Part shown: positions 17,301 to 25,521 of the stretch, one piece after another
Layout: each line of letters starts with the position of its first letter
Numbering within the stretch: position 1 is the stretch's first letter
Assembly (NCBI RefSeq): GCF_046058945.1
Contig: NZ_CP175511.1
Location: 372,001-436,000 of the forward strand
DNA from: Brochothrix campestris
GTDB taxonomy: Bacteria; Bacillota; Bacilli; Lactobacillales; Listeriaceae
DNA length: 64,000 bases
Reading direction: 5' to 3'
Translations under genes and position numbers: made by a program
The notes under the pieces: model-generated
Told to the model about the DNA's origin: nothing
Seen by the model: the letters and a program-made list of their open reading frames with translations, nothing else
The model's database searches: none

Positions 17301-17780
17301 TGTCACTTTTGTTCTTCCAGTTCCATCAGCTAACTTCTGGGATATTTCAGCTAAAAGGCAGCGACGGGAAATAGTCGCAGACCTTTTATCTTCCAATATC
17401 TTCGAAGTTGAACGAGCTGCTGTCACTTTTGTTCTTCCAGTTCCATCAGCTAACTTCTGGGATATTTCAGCTAAAAGGCAGCGACGGGAAATAGTCGCAG
17501 ACCTTTTATCTTCCAATATCTTCGAAGTTGAACGAGCTGCTGTCACTTTTGTTCTTCCAGTTCCATCAGCTAACTTCTGGGATATTTCAGCTAAAACGCA
17601 GCGACGGGAAATAGTCGCAGACCTTTTATCTTCCAATATCTTCGAAGTTGAACGAGCTGCTGTCACTTTTGTTTCTCCAGTTCCATCAGCTAACTTCTGG
17701 GATATTTCAGCTAAAAGGCAGCGACGGGAAATAGTCGCAGACCTTTTATCTTCCAATATCTTCGAAGTTGAACGAGCTAC
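17301..17780. repeat. Four tandem 120-bp repeats, hairpin-bearing
   Basis: Four units (17301-17420, 17421-17540, 17541-17660, 17661-17780) differ at only a few bases. A partial unit precedes them (from about 17246) and the first 10 bases of another follow. Each has TCCAGTTCCATCAGCTAAC, then GCGAC-GGGAAATA-GTCGC (a 5-bp stem), then TTCCAAT. Because 120 is a multiple of three, long frames stay open on both strands, but they lack a ribosome binding site and I regard them as non-coding. This accounts for the 640 bp between rhaM and the YdeI-like gene; two diverged copies lie at 2250-2490. Confidence 0.92.
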
Positions 17781-17788
17781 TGTCACTT

Positions 17789-18340
17789 TCAGTTCAACCG
17801 GCCATCATCATTCCACTGGCCATACATTTTATTTAAACGGGTATTCTCGATTAGTTTATCCAAGCGCTTACTAAAGAGTGCTTGATCATGTTGATAACTT
17901 TGTATGGTATCGACACGAATACATTGATAAAGTGAGGGGAATTGACAAAAGTTAGCGTAGACGAGTGGGTCAGCTTGTAGGGCAGCTGAAATAGTAGGGT
18001 GGATGACAAAGTCATTCATTGCAGGAAGAACGCGGCGTCCAGCATCAGTCATTAAACCTTCACGTTCAAGCCGACGCACACGGGCTTTATTAAGTTCGGT
18101 CCAGTTGCTGCGTTTAGCACGTGGTGAAAGTCGTTGCATAAGCTGTCCTTCGGCGTTTTTCTTTTTTACGCCGTCAATCCACCCAAAACAGAGGGCTTCT
18201 TCGACAACATCGAGGTAAAAAAGAATATTAGGCTGAGGTTTGATAGTAATTGTGAGCCAACAAGCGCTCTCAGTTTGATAATTACATTCGAACCAAGTGC
18301 GTAACTCCTTGCGATTTGTTAGTGATAAGGTGTTTATCAT
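17789..18340 (-). CDS. YdeI/OmpD-associated family protein
   Basis: 183 residues with the family marks WLTITIKP, LDVVEEALCFGWIDGVKKK and QRLSPRAKRSNWTELNK. Known homologues are small cytoplasmic proteins of unclear biochemical role, sometimes named bacteriocin-protection proteins. Its 3' end abuts the 120-bp repeat block: the repeat's partial last unit ends about at the stop codon. GGAGCATCTAA precedes the ATG. Confidence 0.85.
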   Translation of the reverse strand: MINTLSLTNRKELRTWFECNYQTESACWLTITIKPQPNILFYLDVVEEALCFGWIDGVKKKNAEGQLMQRLSPRAKRSNWTELNKARVRRLEREGLMTDAGRRVLPAMNDFVIHPTISAALQADPLVYANFCQFPSLYQCIRVDTIQSYQHDQALFSKRLDKLIENTRLNKMYGQWNDDGRLN

Positions 18341-18560
18341 TTAGATGCTCCTTTAGTAGTTTGTTAGTTAGTTCGTTAGTTATAGAATAACAGAGACGGT
18401 CTCGCCGTTCAATTGAGCCATATACTGAACAGAAAACGTTATTTTGTTCATCATCGTCTGATTCGCTCCGTATGAGGTGCAATCGACAAGTTGGAATGCT
18501 ATATTAAAGGTGAAGCGACGTTTTTTCGCGTGGAAGAATACATATAAAAGGGAGAAAATC

Positions 18561-21500
18561 ATGAAAAGTATTGTAAACTTTGTGTTACGTAACAAACTAG
18601 CGATTTGGATAATGACAATTATTATCGCGAGTGCGGGAATTTATTCCGGCGTTAAAATGAAAATGGAGACACTACCTGATATTTCTGTGCCAATTATTTC
18701 AGTGGCGACAACGTATCCAGGGGCAACGCCAGAACAGGTGGCCAATGATGTATCGATTCCGATTGAGAATGCGGTGGAGTCACTCAAGAGTGTCAAAACG
18801 GTCACTTCAACTTCATATCAAAACATGTCATCATTACAGATTGAGTATAAGTATGGCATCGATATGAAAGTGGCGCAAGATAACGTCAAAGAAGTGATTG
18901 AAAAAATCACCTTCCCTGATACGGTCGACAAGCCGATCATCGATCGTGTCTCAATCAACGCTTTCCCGGTAATTGCCTTAAGTGTCTCGAACGACAAACA
19001 ATCAATTGCAGAATTAACCGACACAGTCGAAAATAACATCGTGACGGATATTCAAGGGATTGATGGTGTTGGTTCAGCCGCAGCGAGTGGTCAACAAATT
19101 GATAAGGTGAAACTTACGTATGATGAAGCAAAACTGAAGTCATATGGTTTAACGGAAGAGGCGATTGCCCAAATCATTCAAGCAACCGATTTGAAAATGC
19201 CGCTTGGACTGTTCAACTTTGAAAAGTCACAAGAATCAGTCGCTGTTGATGGTAAAGCAACAACGGTTAAGGAACTAGAAAATCTGCTTATTCCACTTAC
19301 GATTACGGATCCAGCACAAGCCGCAGCAGCTGCAGCGGCCGGTGTTCCAGCGAGCATTAAATTAAAAGACGTTGCAACGATTGAAAAAGTCGGTGTTGTC
19401 GAATCTGTCTCACGCACAAATGGTAAAGAAGCGATAGCCATTCAAGTTGTTAAAGGCCAAGATGCCAATACGGTGGATGTTGTTAACGCTGTTAAAGACA
19501 AGTTAAAAACATACGAAGACCGTTACGATGTCACAATCGATACAACCCTAGATCAAGGGCAACCGATTGAAGCATCAGTGAAAACAATGTTCGATAAAGC
19601 ATTGTTCGGTGCACTATTCGCCGTCTTAATCATCTTACTATTCTTACGTAACTTCCGTTCAACGATTATTTCAATTGTATCCATTCCGATGTCGTTATTA
19701 ATGGGTATTATTGTCTTGAAACAAATGGATATTACCTTAAACATGATGACCTTAGGTGCCATGACCGTTGCGATTGGTCGCGTAATTGATGACTCGATTG
19801 TCGTGGTCGAAAACATCTATCGTCGGATGCATTTACCGGATGAGAAATTAAAAGGCAAGGCACTCATTCGCGAAGCAACACTTGAGATGTTCCGGCCAAT
19901 TGTGTCTTCAACCTTAGTAACCGTAGCTGTCTTTGTACCGCTTGGTTTAGTCGGTGGCATGGTCGGAGAAATCTTCCTGCCATTTGCTTTAACGGTGGCA
20001 TTTGCGTTAATTGGCTCGTTAATTATTGCGGTTACAATTGTACCGGTGTTATCACATTCACTATTTAAAAAACAAATTAATAACCCGACGAAGGTTATTA
20101 AGAAACAAACTGAAGAGCATGGTAAGATGGCAGTCGGTTATACCCGTATTTTAAAGTGGGTGCTTAATCATAAATGGATTACATCGATGGCAACGCTCAT
20201 CGTTTTAATTGGTAGCCTCTGTTTAACACCACTCGTTGGTTTTAGTTTCATGCCTGACGATGAACAAAAATTAATGTATGTGACATACACTCCAAAAGCG
20301 GGTCAAACCGAAAAAGACATCGCTAAAGATGTTGAAAAAGTTGAACAGTTATTTATGGAACGGAAAGATGTTAAGATGACACAATTATCAACTGGTGGTG
20401 CTAACCCGATGATGGGTGGTTCGGGTAACGGTTCGTTAATGTATGTCACCTTTGACAGTGACACGAAAAACTTTGAAGCAGTGAAAGAAAAAGTTATGAA
20501 CAAAATTATGGGCTTGAAACAAGCTGGCGAATGGAAATCTCAAGATTTCAGTATGACGTCGAACAGTGAATTAAGCTATTCTGTTTATGGAAACAGCGAA
20601 AAAGATTTGAAAGCAACTGTTAAAAAAATAGAAGCGATCATGTCTAAACGTGATGATATGAACAATGTGTCATCGAGTTTAACTGAAACGTACGAAGAGC
20701 ATACGTTGAAAATTGATGGCGAGAAAGTGGCAGCAGCCGGTTTATCAACCGCTCAAATTAGCCAAGCCATCAACCCGAATAAAAAAGCAACCGTCTTAAC
20801 AACGATTAAAAAAGACGATAAAGATATCGATGTTGAGGTTCAAAGCAGCGTCAAAGCACCAAAAGAGTTTGACGATGTCTTGAAACAAACGATTAAGACA
20901 CCGACTGGTGAAGCGATTGCTTTGTCGAAACTTGTGAAAGTCGAGAATGGCACAACAGCGAACTCAGTGAGCCGTAGTCAAGGTAAGGTGTATGCAACCG
21001 TGTCGGGTAAAGTGACCGATAAAGATATTTCGAAAGCATCATCAGCAGTACAAGCAAAAGTTGATAAAATTGACACACCTAAATCAGTTACAATTGATAC
21101 TGGTGGTGTGACTGAGGATATGAATAGTGCCTTTAGTCAACTGGGCTTAGCGATGGTTGCGGCAATTGCGTTAGTCTATCTTATCCTTGTTATTACCTTC
21201 GGTGAGGGACTTGCGCCACTTGCAATCTTATTCTCGTTACCAGTGACAGTAATTGGTTCGATTATTGCCTTATTGATTGCGAATGAGCCGATTGATGTCT
21301 CAACAATGATTGGTTTACTGATGTTGATCGGAATCGTTGTAACAAATGCAATTGTACTTGTCGACCGGATTATTCATAAAGAGCATGAAGGATTAGAGAT
21401 GCGCGAAGCCATCATTGAAGCGGGGGCAACACGTTTACGTCCAATCCTAATGACAGCTCTTGCAACCATTGGTGCGTTGATCCCGTTAGCGATTGGTGCT

Positions 21501-21653
21501 GAAGGTAGTGGCTTGATCTCGAAAGGCTTAGGGATTACGGTTATTGGTGGATTGATTAGTTCAACTGCCTTAACATTAGTGATTGTTCCTCTGATGTATG
21601 AATTACTTTCCAAATTATTGAAGAAAAAACGTAATGTAATTGTTGATGATTAA
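18561..21653 (+). CDS. RND-family efflux transporter (SwrC/YerP-like)
   Basis: 1030 residues, the full AcrB-type length: two halves each with a large extracytoplasmic loop and six helices. NKLAIWIMTIIIASAGIYSG is helix 1. The VIDDSIVVVENI stretch in helix 4 carries the two proton-relay aspartates. I start at 18561 because AAAAGGGAGA precedes it; the frame extends 28 codons upstream without conserved sequence. In B. subtilis SwrC acts as a single-gene exporter of surfactin and drugs; no adaptor protein or regulator adjoins here. Confidence 0.92.
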   Translation: MKSIVNFVLRNKLAIWIMTIIIASAGIYSGVKMKMETLPDISVPIISVATTYPGATPEQVANDVSIPIENAVESLKSVKTVTSTSYQNMSSLQIEYKYGIDMKVAQDNVKEVIEKITFPDTVDKPIIDRVSINAFPVIALSVSNDKQSIAELTDTVENNIVTDIQGIDGVGSAAASGQQIDKVKLTYDEAKLKSYGLTEEAIAQIIQATDLKMPLGLFNFEKSQESVAVDGKATTVKELENLLIPLTITDPAQAAAAAAAGVPASIKLKDVATIEKVGVVESVSRTNGKEAIAIQVVKGQDANTVDVVNAVKDKLKTYEDRYDVTIDTTLDQGQPIEASVKTMFDKALFGALFAVLIILLFLRNFRSTIISIVSIPMSLLMGIIVLKQMDITLNMMTLGAMTVAIGRVIDDSIVVVENIYRRMHLPDEKLKGKALIREATLEMFRPIVSSTLVTVAVFVPLGLVGGMVGEIFLPFALTVAFALIGSLIIAVTIVPVLSHSLFKKQINNPTKVIKKQTEEHGKMAVGYTRILKWVLNHKWITSMATLIVLIGSLCLTPLVGFSFMPDDEQKLMYVTYTPKAGQTEKDIAKDVEKVEQLFMERKDVKMTQLSTGGANPMMGGSGNGSLMYVTFDSDTKNFEAVKEKVMNKIMGLKQAGEWKSQDFSMTSNSELSYSVYGNSEKDLKATVKKIEAIMSKRDDMNNVSSSLTETYEEHTLKIDGEKVAAAGLSTAQISQAINPNKKATVLTTIKKDDKDIDVEVQSSVKAPKEFDDVLKQTIKTPTGEAIALSKLVKVENGTTANSVSRSQGKVYATVSGKVTDKDISKASSAVQAKVDKIDTPKSVTIDTGGVTEDMNSAFSQLGLAMVAAIALVYLILVITFGEGLAPLAILFSLPVTVIGSIIALLIANEPIDVSTMIGLLMLIGIVVTNAIVLVDRIIHKEHEGLEMREAIIEAGATRLRPILMTALATIGALIPLAIGAEGSGLISKGLGITVIGGLISSTALTLVIVPLMYELLSKLLKKKRNVIVDD

Positions 21654-21677
21654 AAACGACAGTTGACATTAAAAAGG

Positions 21678-21704
21678 CAGTCCTCAATAGAGGACTGTTT
21701 TTTT
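21678..21704 (+). terminator. Terminator after the RND gene
   Basis: An eight-bp stem CAGTCCTC/GAGGACTG with an AATA loop followed by seven T. Confidence 0.92.
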
Positions 21705-21822
21705 ATATAAAAAACAAAAATAAGTATTTTTTATTAATGAAAAGGGTATTGACTAAAGACATGCAATAAGAGGAAGCAAAAGACTGTCATTATGCACTTC
21801 AGGTAAAAAAGGGGGAGATGAG

Positions 21823-22983
21823 ATGCCAACACGTGCAGATTATCATGAACAAAAGAAACAGCAGGCAAAAAAGCGAACGGTTAAAAAAAGTGTGATTGCA
21901 ATTGGGATATTTGTAATAGCTCTGGGCATATATGTTGGTAGTTTACAGTATCAAGCACAGGTGGCAGCAAAGGAAGAACGGGCTGCTAAATTAGCTGAGG
22001 CAAACAGCACAACAGGTCGTGCACGTATTGCCCAAACGGCGGTTAAATCACTATATGTTGCTGAAAATAGTTCGTTTTTAAACGAAGATATTTCGTTAGA
22101 AAAAATTAAAAGTGTTCAAAAAAAAGTGGCACGCGTACACCAAAAAGATTTACGTACGCAATTGAATGAAATTGTAACGGCCGTAACAAAAATGTACGCC
22201 CTACAAAGCGAGCTGAATGTTCAGTTTACGAATCCAGCTATAAGCGGTGATGAAGTGATTCCATCTGATGAAATCGTTATTGCCCAATCTACAAAAATGA
22301 AGACACTAGTGAAATTGAATGAAACACTTGCTGACTTTACCAATACACAGTGGCATACAGAGATGATGACGGTTGTCGGAGTCGGAATGAAACAAGCCCG
22401 TGCAACAGAACAACTAGAGGAAACACTTGAAAATGAAACGGAGTTAGTAAGTTTATCTGAGCGACGAAAAAACTATGAAGAGGCGTTAAATTTGTTAGAA
22501 CAAATCAAAAATAAAGCCATCCGCCAAACCTATCATATAGAATTAGTTAAACTTAATAAACGACTAGTGATGGATGAAGAACAGGAACGTTTAAGAATTG
22601 CCGAGGAAGAACGTTTGGCAGCGGAAGAATCTGCTCGACAGGTAGCAATGGACAAGGCTGCGAGTGAGGCAGCCAAACAAGCAGCAGCAGAAAAAGCATC
22701 GAGTGAGGCAGCCAAACAAGCAGCAGCAGAAAAAGCGTCGAGTGAGGCAGCCAAACAAGCAGCAGCAGAAAAAGCGTCGAGTGAGGCAGCCAAACAAGCA
22801 ACAGCAGAAAAAGCGTCGAGTGAGGCAGCCAAACAAGCAGCAGCAGAAAAAGCGTCGAGTGAGGCAGCCAAACAAGCAGCAGCAGAAAAAGCGTCGAGTG
22901 AGGCAGCCAAACAAGCAGCAGAAAAAGCATCGAGTGAGGCCACCAAAAACGAGACGAAGGAAGCGTCCAAACCTAAACAATAA
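21823..22983 (+). CDS. Single-pass membrane protein with C-terminal 13-residue Ala/Glu/Lys repeats
   Basis: 386 residues, not recognised. Basic N-terminus (residues 1-22, KKQQAKKRTVKK), one membrane helix (~23-42), then a mostly helical extracytoplasmic region. Residues ~245-375 are coiled-coil-like and end in six 13-residue repeats of the type AAAEKASSEAAKQ, plus partial copies. The topology (Nin, long outside rod) suggests a surface stalk or cell-wall-spanning role, which is a guess. GGGGGAG precedes the ATG. Confidence 0.8.
   Translation: MPTRADYHEQKKQQAKKRTVKKSVIAIGIFVIALGIYVGSLQYQAQVAAKEERAAKLAEANSTTGRARIAQTAVKSLYVAENSSFLNEDISLEKIKSVQKKVARVHQKDLRTQLNEIVTAVTKMYALQSELNVQFTNPAISGDEVIPSDEIVIAQSTKMKTLVKLNETLADFTNTQWHTEMMTVVGVGMKQARATEQLEETLENETELVSLSERRKNYEEALNLLEQIKNKAIRQTYHIELVKLNKRLVMDEEQERLRIAEEERLAAEESARQVAMDKAASEAAKQAAAEKASSEAAKQAAAEKASSEAAKQAAAEKASSEAAKQATAEKASSEAAKQAAAEKASSEAAKQAAAEKASSEAAKQAAEKASSEATKNETKEASKPKQ
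22681..22950 (+). repeat. 39-bp tandem repeats inside the coding region
   Basis: Six units of exactly 39 bp (22681-22914) and a seventh of 36 bp that lacks one Ala codon. They differ at only two or three positions, one of which changes Ala to Thr in the fourth unit. Near-identity at the DNA level indicates recent expansion or conversion. Confidence 0.93.
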
Positions 22984-23045
22984 TTCGGATTAACTATATG
23001 TAAAGGATAGTGTATGATGAAAGTAAAGAAAAGAGGTGTGAAGCG

Positions 23046-23891
23046 GTGTTGAAAAACGGTGATACTATCGGTCTAATTGCTTGTTCAAATGGTCGTCCGC
23101 GTGCATCTGAAATAAAGCTAAAGCAAATCGAGCAGTTTCTGGCTGATTTGGGTATTCAAACAGTTAGAGCGGCAACACTTTTCGCTTGTGAAGGCCAGGC
23201 CAGCGGCACAGCGCATCAACGTGCGGTTGAACTTGCTAAATTATATCAGGATGACAAAATTAAACTGATTTTTGATATCTCAGGTGGCGATTTAGCGAAT
23301 CAAGTGCTGCCCTTTATTGATTTTGACATTATAAAACAAACAAAAAAACCACTCGTTGGATTGAGTGATTTAACGACCTTGTTAAATGCGATTTGGCAAA
23401 AAACAGCTGTGGCAGGTTACTATTTCCAATTGATGACCTTAGCGGGTTCGTCCGCTGCCACTCAACAACAGCAGTTTATTAAACAGTTTATGTCTAATGG
23501 ATCGTTGCCTAGCTATCATTTTGTTCGTAATGAACAAACTTTTTCGGGCATTGTTTATGGTGGCAACATCCGGTGTTTGCTGAAATTAGCAGGGACATCG
23601 TATTGGCCAAAGGTAAACAAAGGGGTGTTATTGTTAGAAGGGTTATCGGGTAATTATGAACGCAACGCGACCTATGTGGCTCAGTTGGCCCAGTTAAATG
23701 TGTTTAATAACTGTGTCGGTGTGGTATTAGGTACCTTTAGTGAGTTAGATAAGACTGGGAGTCAACAAATCGAGCAACTGCTAGCGGATGTATTACCACC
23801 GGGTATTCCACTAGTGCGTACGGCGGCAATCGGACATGGCGATGAGGCAGGCGTTTTGCCAATTGGTCATGAGGTCACCTTTAAAAGCTAG
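23046..23891 (+). CDS. LD-carboxypeptidase, peptidase family S66
   Basis: 281 residues. The Ser-Glu-His triad of family S66 is visible: Ser107 in VGLSDLT, Glu198 in LLLEGLSG and His264 in AIGHGDEAG; YGGNIRCLL is the conserved strand. These enzymes trim D-Ala from muropeptide tetrapeptides in recycling, or hydrolyse microcin C-like conjugates (MccF); sequence alone does not decide. I take GTG 23046 as start because AAGAGGTG lies seven bases before; the frame continues 12 codons upstream from a GTG without a site. Its 3' end overlaps the convergent next gene by 11 bp. Confidence 0.87.
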   Translation: MLKNGDTIGLIACSNGRPRASEIKLKQIEQFLADLGIQTVRAATLFACEGQASGTAHQRAVELAKLYQDDKIKLIFDISGGDLANQVLPFIDFDIIKQTKKPLVGLSDLTTLLNAIWQKTAVAGYYFQLMTLAGSSAATQQQQFIKQFMSNGSLPSYHFVRNEQTFSGIVYGGNIRCLLKLAGTSYWPKVNKGVLLLEGLSGNYERNATYVAQLAQLNVFNNCVGVVLGTFSELDKTGSQQIEQLLADVLPPGIPLVRTAAIGHGDEAGVLPIGHEVTFKS

Positions 23892-24174
23892 CGGAAATAT
23901 GATGCGCTTCATCAGTAAATAGTTCGAGTTTAATGTAGGGATTCAAGTCGTATTCGACCATTAACCAAGAACGAATCGCCTGAATAATCATGACGTTATC
24001 TAGAAAACAAAGCAGTTTGTTTTGGAGGTATACACGAGCTTCAAATGACTGTGACTGTTTAGAGTGTTGCAGTTGTGTGGTTAATAATTGACTATTGAGT
24101 TGGCAATCGTATGAGATTGAAGCGTTAATCGCTTCAATGATCATCGCGGTTGTCATTTTTTGTTTATGTGGCAT
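23881..24174 (-). CDS. Small protein of unknown function
   Basis: 97 residues, not recognised; rich in Gln/Leu/Ile, no membrane helix. AAAGGAAGTG precedes the ATG well. Immediately upstream is a perfect 10-bp inverted repeat (24195-24219) overlapping a TATAAT, so it is probably tightly regulated, perhaps by the XRE protein encoded next door in the same orientation. Confidence 0.6.
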   Translation of the reverse strand: MPHKQKMTTAMIIEAINASISYDCQLNSQLLTTQLQHSKQSQSFEARVYLQNKLLCFLDNVMIIQAIRSWLMVEYDLNPYIKLELFTDEAHHISASF

Positions 24175-24194
24175 TATAAGGCACTTCCTTTATG

Positions 24195-24219
24195 TTAACT
24201 ATAAAGTAATTATAGTTAA
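24195..24219. promoter_or_regulatory. Palindromic operator-like site before the 97-residue gene
   Basis: TTAACTATAA-AGTAA-TTATAGTTAA is a perfect inverted repeat; CTTCC/GGAAG extends it discontinuously outward. On the minus strand it contains TATAAT about 35 bp upstream of the start codon. Confidence 0.65.
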
Positions 24220-24257
24220 GGAAGATGTGAAACAACTGAAAATAACGAGAAGATTAC

Positions 24258-24581
24258 TTAAGAATTTTCATCTTTTTTAATAATCTCCCAAATGTCTTTT
24301 AATTTTTGCAAATCCTCTGGTGCTGCTTCGGGCAGTTTTTTATACCAGTCGAGTAGACCTATTTCATTTAGCTGACTCATCTGTGGTGGAATACTGACAT
24401 AACCAATTAAATAATCGACCGAAACAGCAAAAAAGTCCGCTAATTTAATGAGCATTTCCTTATCAGGTGTTCTTTGACCTGATTCATACATTGCATAAGT
24501 TGTTCGTGCGATGCCAAGAGCAGTCGCAACATCGATTTGGCGGATGTTTTTTTGATGACGTAATTTCTTCAAAGTATCCAT
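24258..24581 (-). CDS. XRE-family HTH regulator
   Basis: 107 residues with an N-terminal Cro/CI HTH (NIRQIDVATALGIARTTYAM then YESGQRTPD, residues 13-42) and a short acidic tail ending DIWEIIKKDENS. AAGGAG precedes the ATG. Its recognition helix (ARTTYAMYESGQR) is nearly identical to that of the divergent small XRE gene at 24748 (SRTAYAMYEYGQR), so the two may see the same operator. Confidence 0.85.
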   Translation of the reverse strand: MDTLKKLRHQKNIRQIDVATALGIARTTYAMYESGQRTPDKEMLIKLADFFAVSVDYLIGYVSIPPQMSQLNEIGLLDWYKKLPEAAPEDLQKLKDIWEIIKKDENS

Positions 24582-24681
24582 GTTTCACTCCTTCAATTGA
24601 CGTCACTAAATGTGTCGTTCTTCCTTTATTATAACGTCTTATAATAAGTTGGTAAAATAATCATCGTTATTTTCGTTATAG

Positions 24682-24729
24682 TTGACAGAGCTGTGTAAAA
24701 AAGGCTATAGTTTCAGTACACGTAACGTG
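24682..24729 (+). promoter_or_regulatory. Promoter with palindromic operator for the small XRE gene
   Basis: TTGACA (24682-24687), a 17-base spacer and CTATAG (24705-24710), followed by the palindrome CACGT-A-ACGTG (24719-24729) about where transcription begins. Related sequences lie at 24604-24614 and 24940-24950, the latter just after the gene. Confidence 0.7.
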
Positions 24730-24747
24730 ACTTTTTGGAGGTGCGAC

Positions 24748-24936
24748 ATGAGAAAATGGTTAGTCGTTATTCGTAAGGGAAAGAAATTGACACAAGAGAA
24801 TGTTGCTCGCGAAACAGGGATTTCAAGGACGGCCTATGCAATGTATGAATACGGTCAGCGGAACCCGACTGTCAAGACCGCAAAAAAAGTAGCTACAATT
24901 TTAGGCTTTGATTGGACACGATTTTTTGATGATTGA
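24748..24936 (+). CDS. Small XRE-family regulator (HTH domain only)
   Basis: 62 residues, almost all of it one HTH domain (KKLTQENVARETGISRTAYA then MYEYGQR), ending in DWTRFFDD. The ATG at 24748 follows TTTTGGAGG by eight bases; upstream in-frame codons read through the promoter, so I exclude them. A lone HTH of this size resembles phage Cro or ICE repressors; here it lies in ordinary chromosome between ldc and secG. Probably autoregulated through the CACGTAACGTG site. Confidence 0.82.
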   Translation: MRKWLVVIRKGKKLTQENVARETGISRTAYAMYEYGQRNPTVKTAKKVATILGFDWTRFFDD

Positions 24937-25078
24937 TGTTACGTAATGTGTCTTTTGTGATTCAGAGTGAGCGTGTTGAAACAAGGTGAAAAGAAAACGC
25001 TTAGCACATGTCATTAACTAGCATAGGTAGTCATTTCATGTTATACTAAAGGCACATATATTGTTTTGGAGGATTATT

Positions 25079-25312
25079 ATGCATACTTTATTAATAGTGT
25101 TGTTAATTATTACCTGTGTATTATTAGTTACTGCTGTTGTTTTGCAACCAAGTAAAGATGCCGGTTTATCAGGTGCACTTACGGGTGGCGCAGAGCAATT
25201 ATTCGGTAAAAAGAAAGTGCGTGGTGTTGAACTTGTGTTACATCGTGCAACAGTAATCCTTTCTATCGTTTTCTTTGTATTAGTTATTTTACTAAGTTTT
25301 TTTGTGAAATAA
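25079..25312 (+). CDS. secG: Preprotein translocase subunit SecG
   Basis: 77 residues with two membrane helices (MHTLLIVLLIITCVLLVTAV and ATVILSIVFFVLVILLSFFV) and the SecG loop VVLQPSKDAGLSGALTGGAE between them. The accessory subunit of SecYEG, aiding SecA-driven export. GGAGG before the ATG at 25079 decides the start; TGTTATACT upstream looks like an extended -10. In Listeria and Bacillus the same order secG-est-rnr-smpB-ssrA is found. Confidence 0.94.
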   Translation: MHTLLIVLLIITCVLLVTAVVLQPSKDAGLSGALTGGAEQLFGKKKVRGVELVLHRATVILSIVFFVLVILLSFFVK

Positions 25313-25448
25313 GTAACAAATTAAGGCTGTATGACAACTTCTTGTTTACAACAAGCGGGATGTATCATCTGGATAATTAGCAAAAAAAGATCATTCCAAC
25401 GGTACGAGTGCGGCTGTTTAGAAACAGAAACGAAGCGATAATCGCTTA

Positions 25449-25475
25449 AGCATCTGCATAAGGCAGATGCTTTTT
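25449..25475 (+). terminator. Terminator after secG
   Basis: Nine-bp stem AGCATCTGC/GCAGATGCT, ATAAG loop, five T. It separates secG from est. The 200-bp gap before est holds no gene that I can see. Confidence 0.88.
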
Positions 25476-25521
25476 GTTTATCAACTTTTAAACTCACCAC
25501 AGATAAGGACGTGAACACCAA

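Noticed and set aside
17301..17780. CRISPR array
   Set aside because: Units are contiguous 120-bp copies without unique spacers, and no cas genes are present.
17157..17874. Long frames on both strands over the 120-bp repeats (about 209 and 196 codons with 40-residue repeats)
   Set aside because: They follow from a repeat unit divisible by three without stops; both strands are open at once, there is no ribosome site, and diverged copies at 2250-2490 do not keep a frame.
22533..22993. Additional long frames on both strands across the 39-bp repeats
   Set aside because: They arise from the Ala/Glu/Lys repeat DNA in other frames; only the frame from 21823 has a start site, a membrane helix and coherent sequence on both sides.
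24095..24280. Rightward 61-codon hydrophobic frame opposite the 97-residue gene
   Set aside because: No ribosome binding site; overlaps the palindrome and the antisense gene with better signals.
25313..25521. Leftward 71-codon frame in the secG-est gap
   Set aside because: It runs through a strong terminator hairpin, lacks a ribosome site and resembles nothing.
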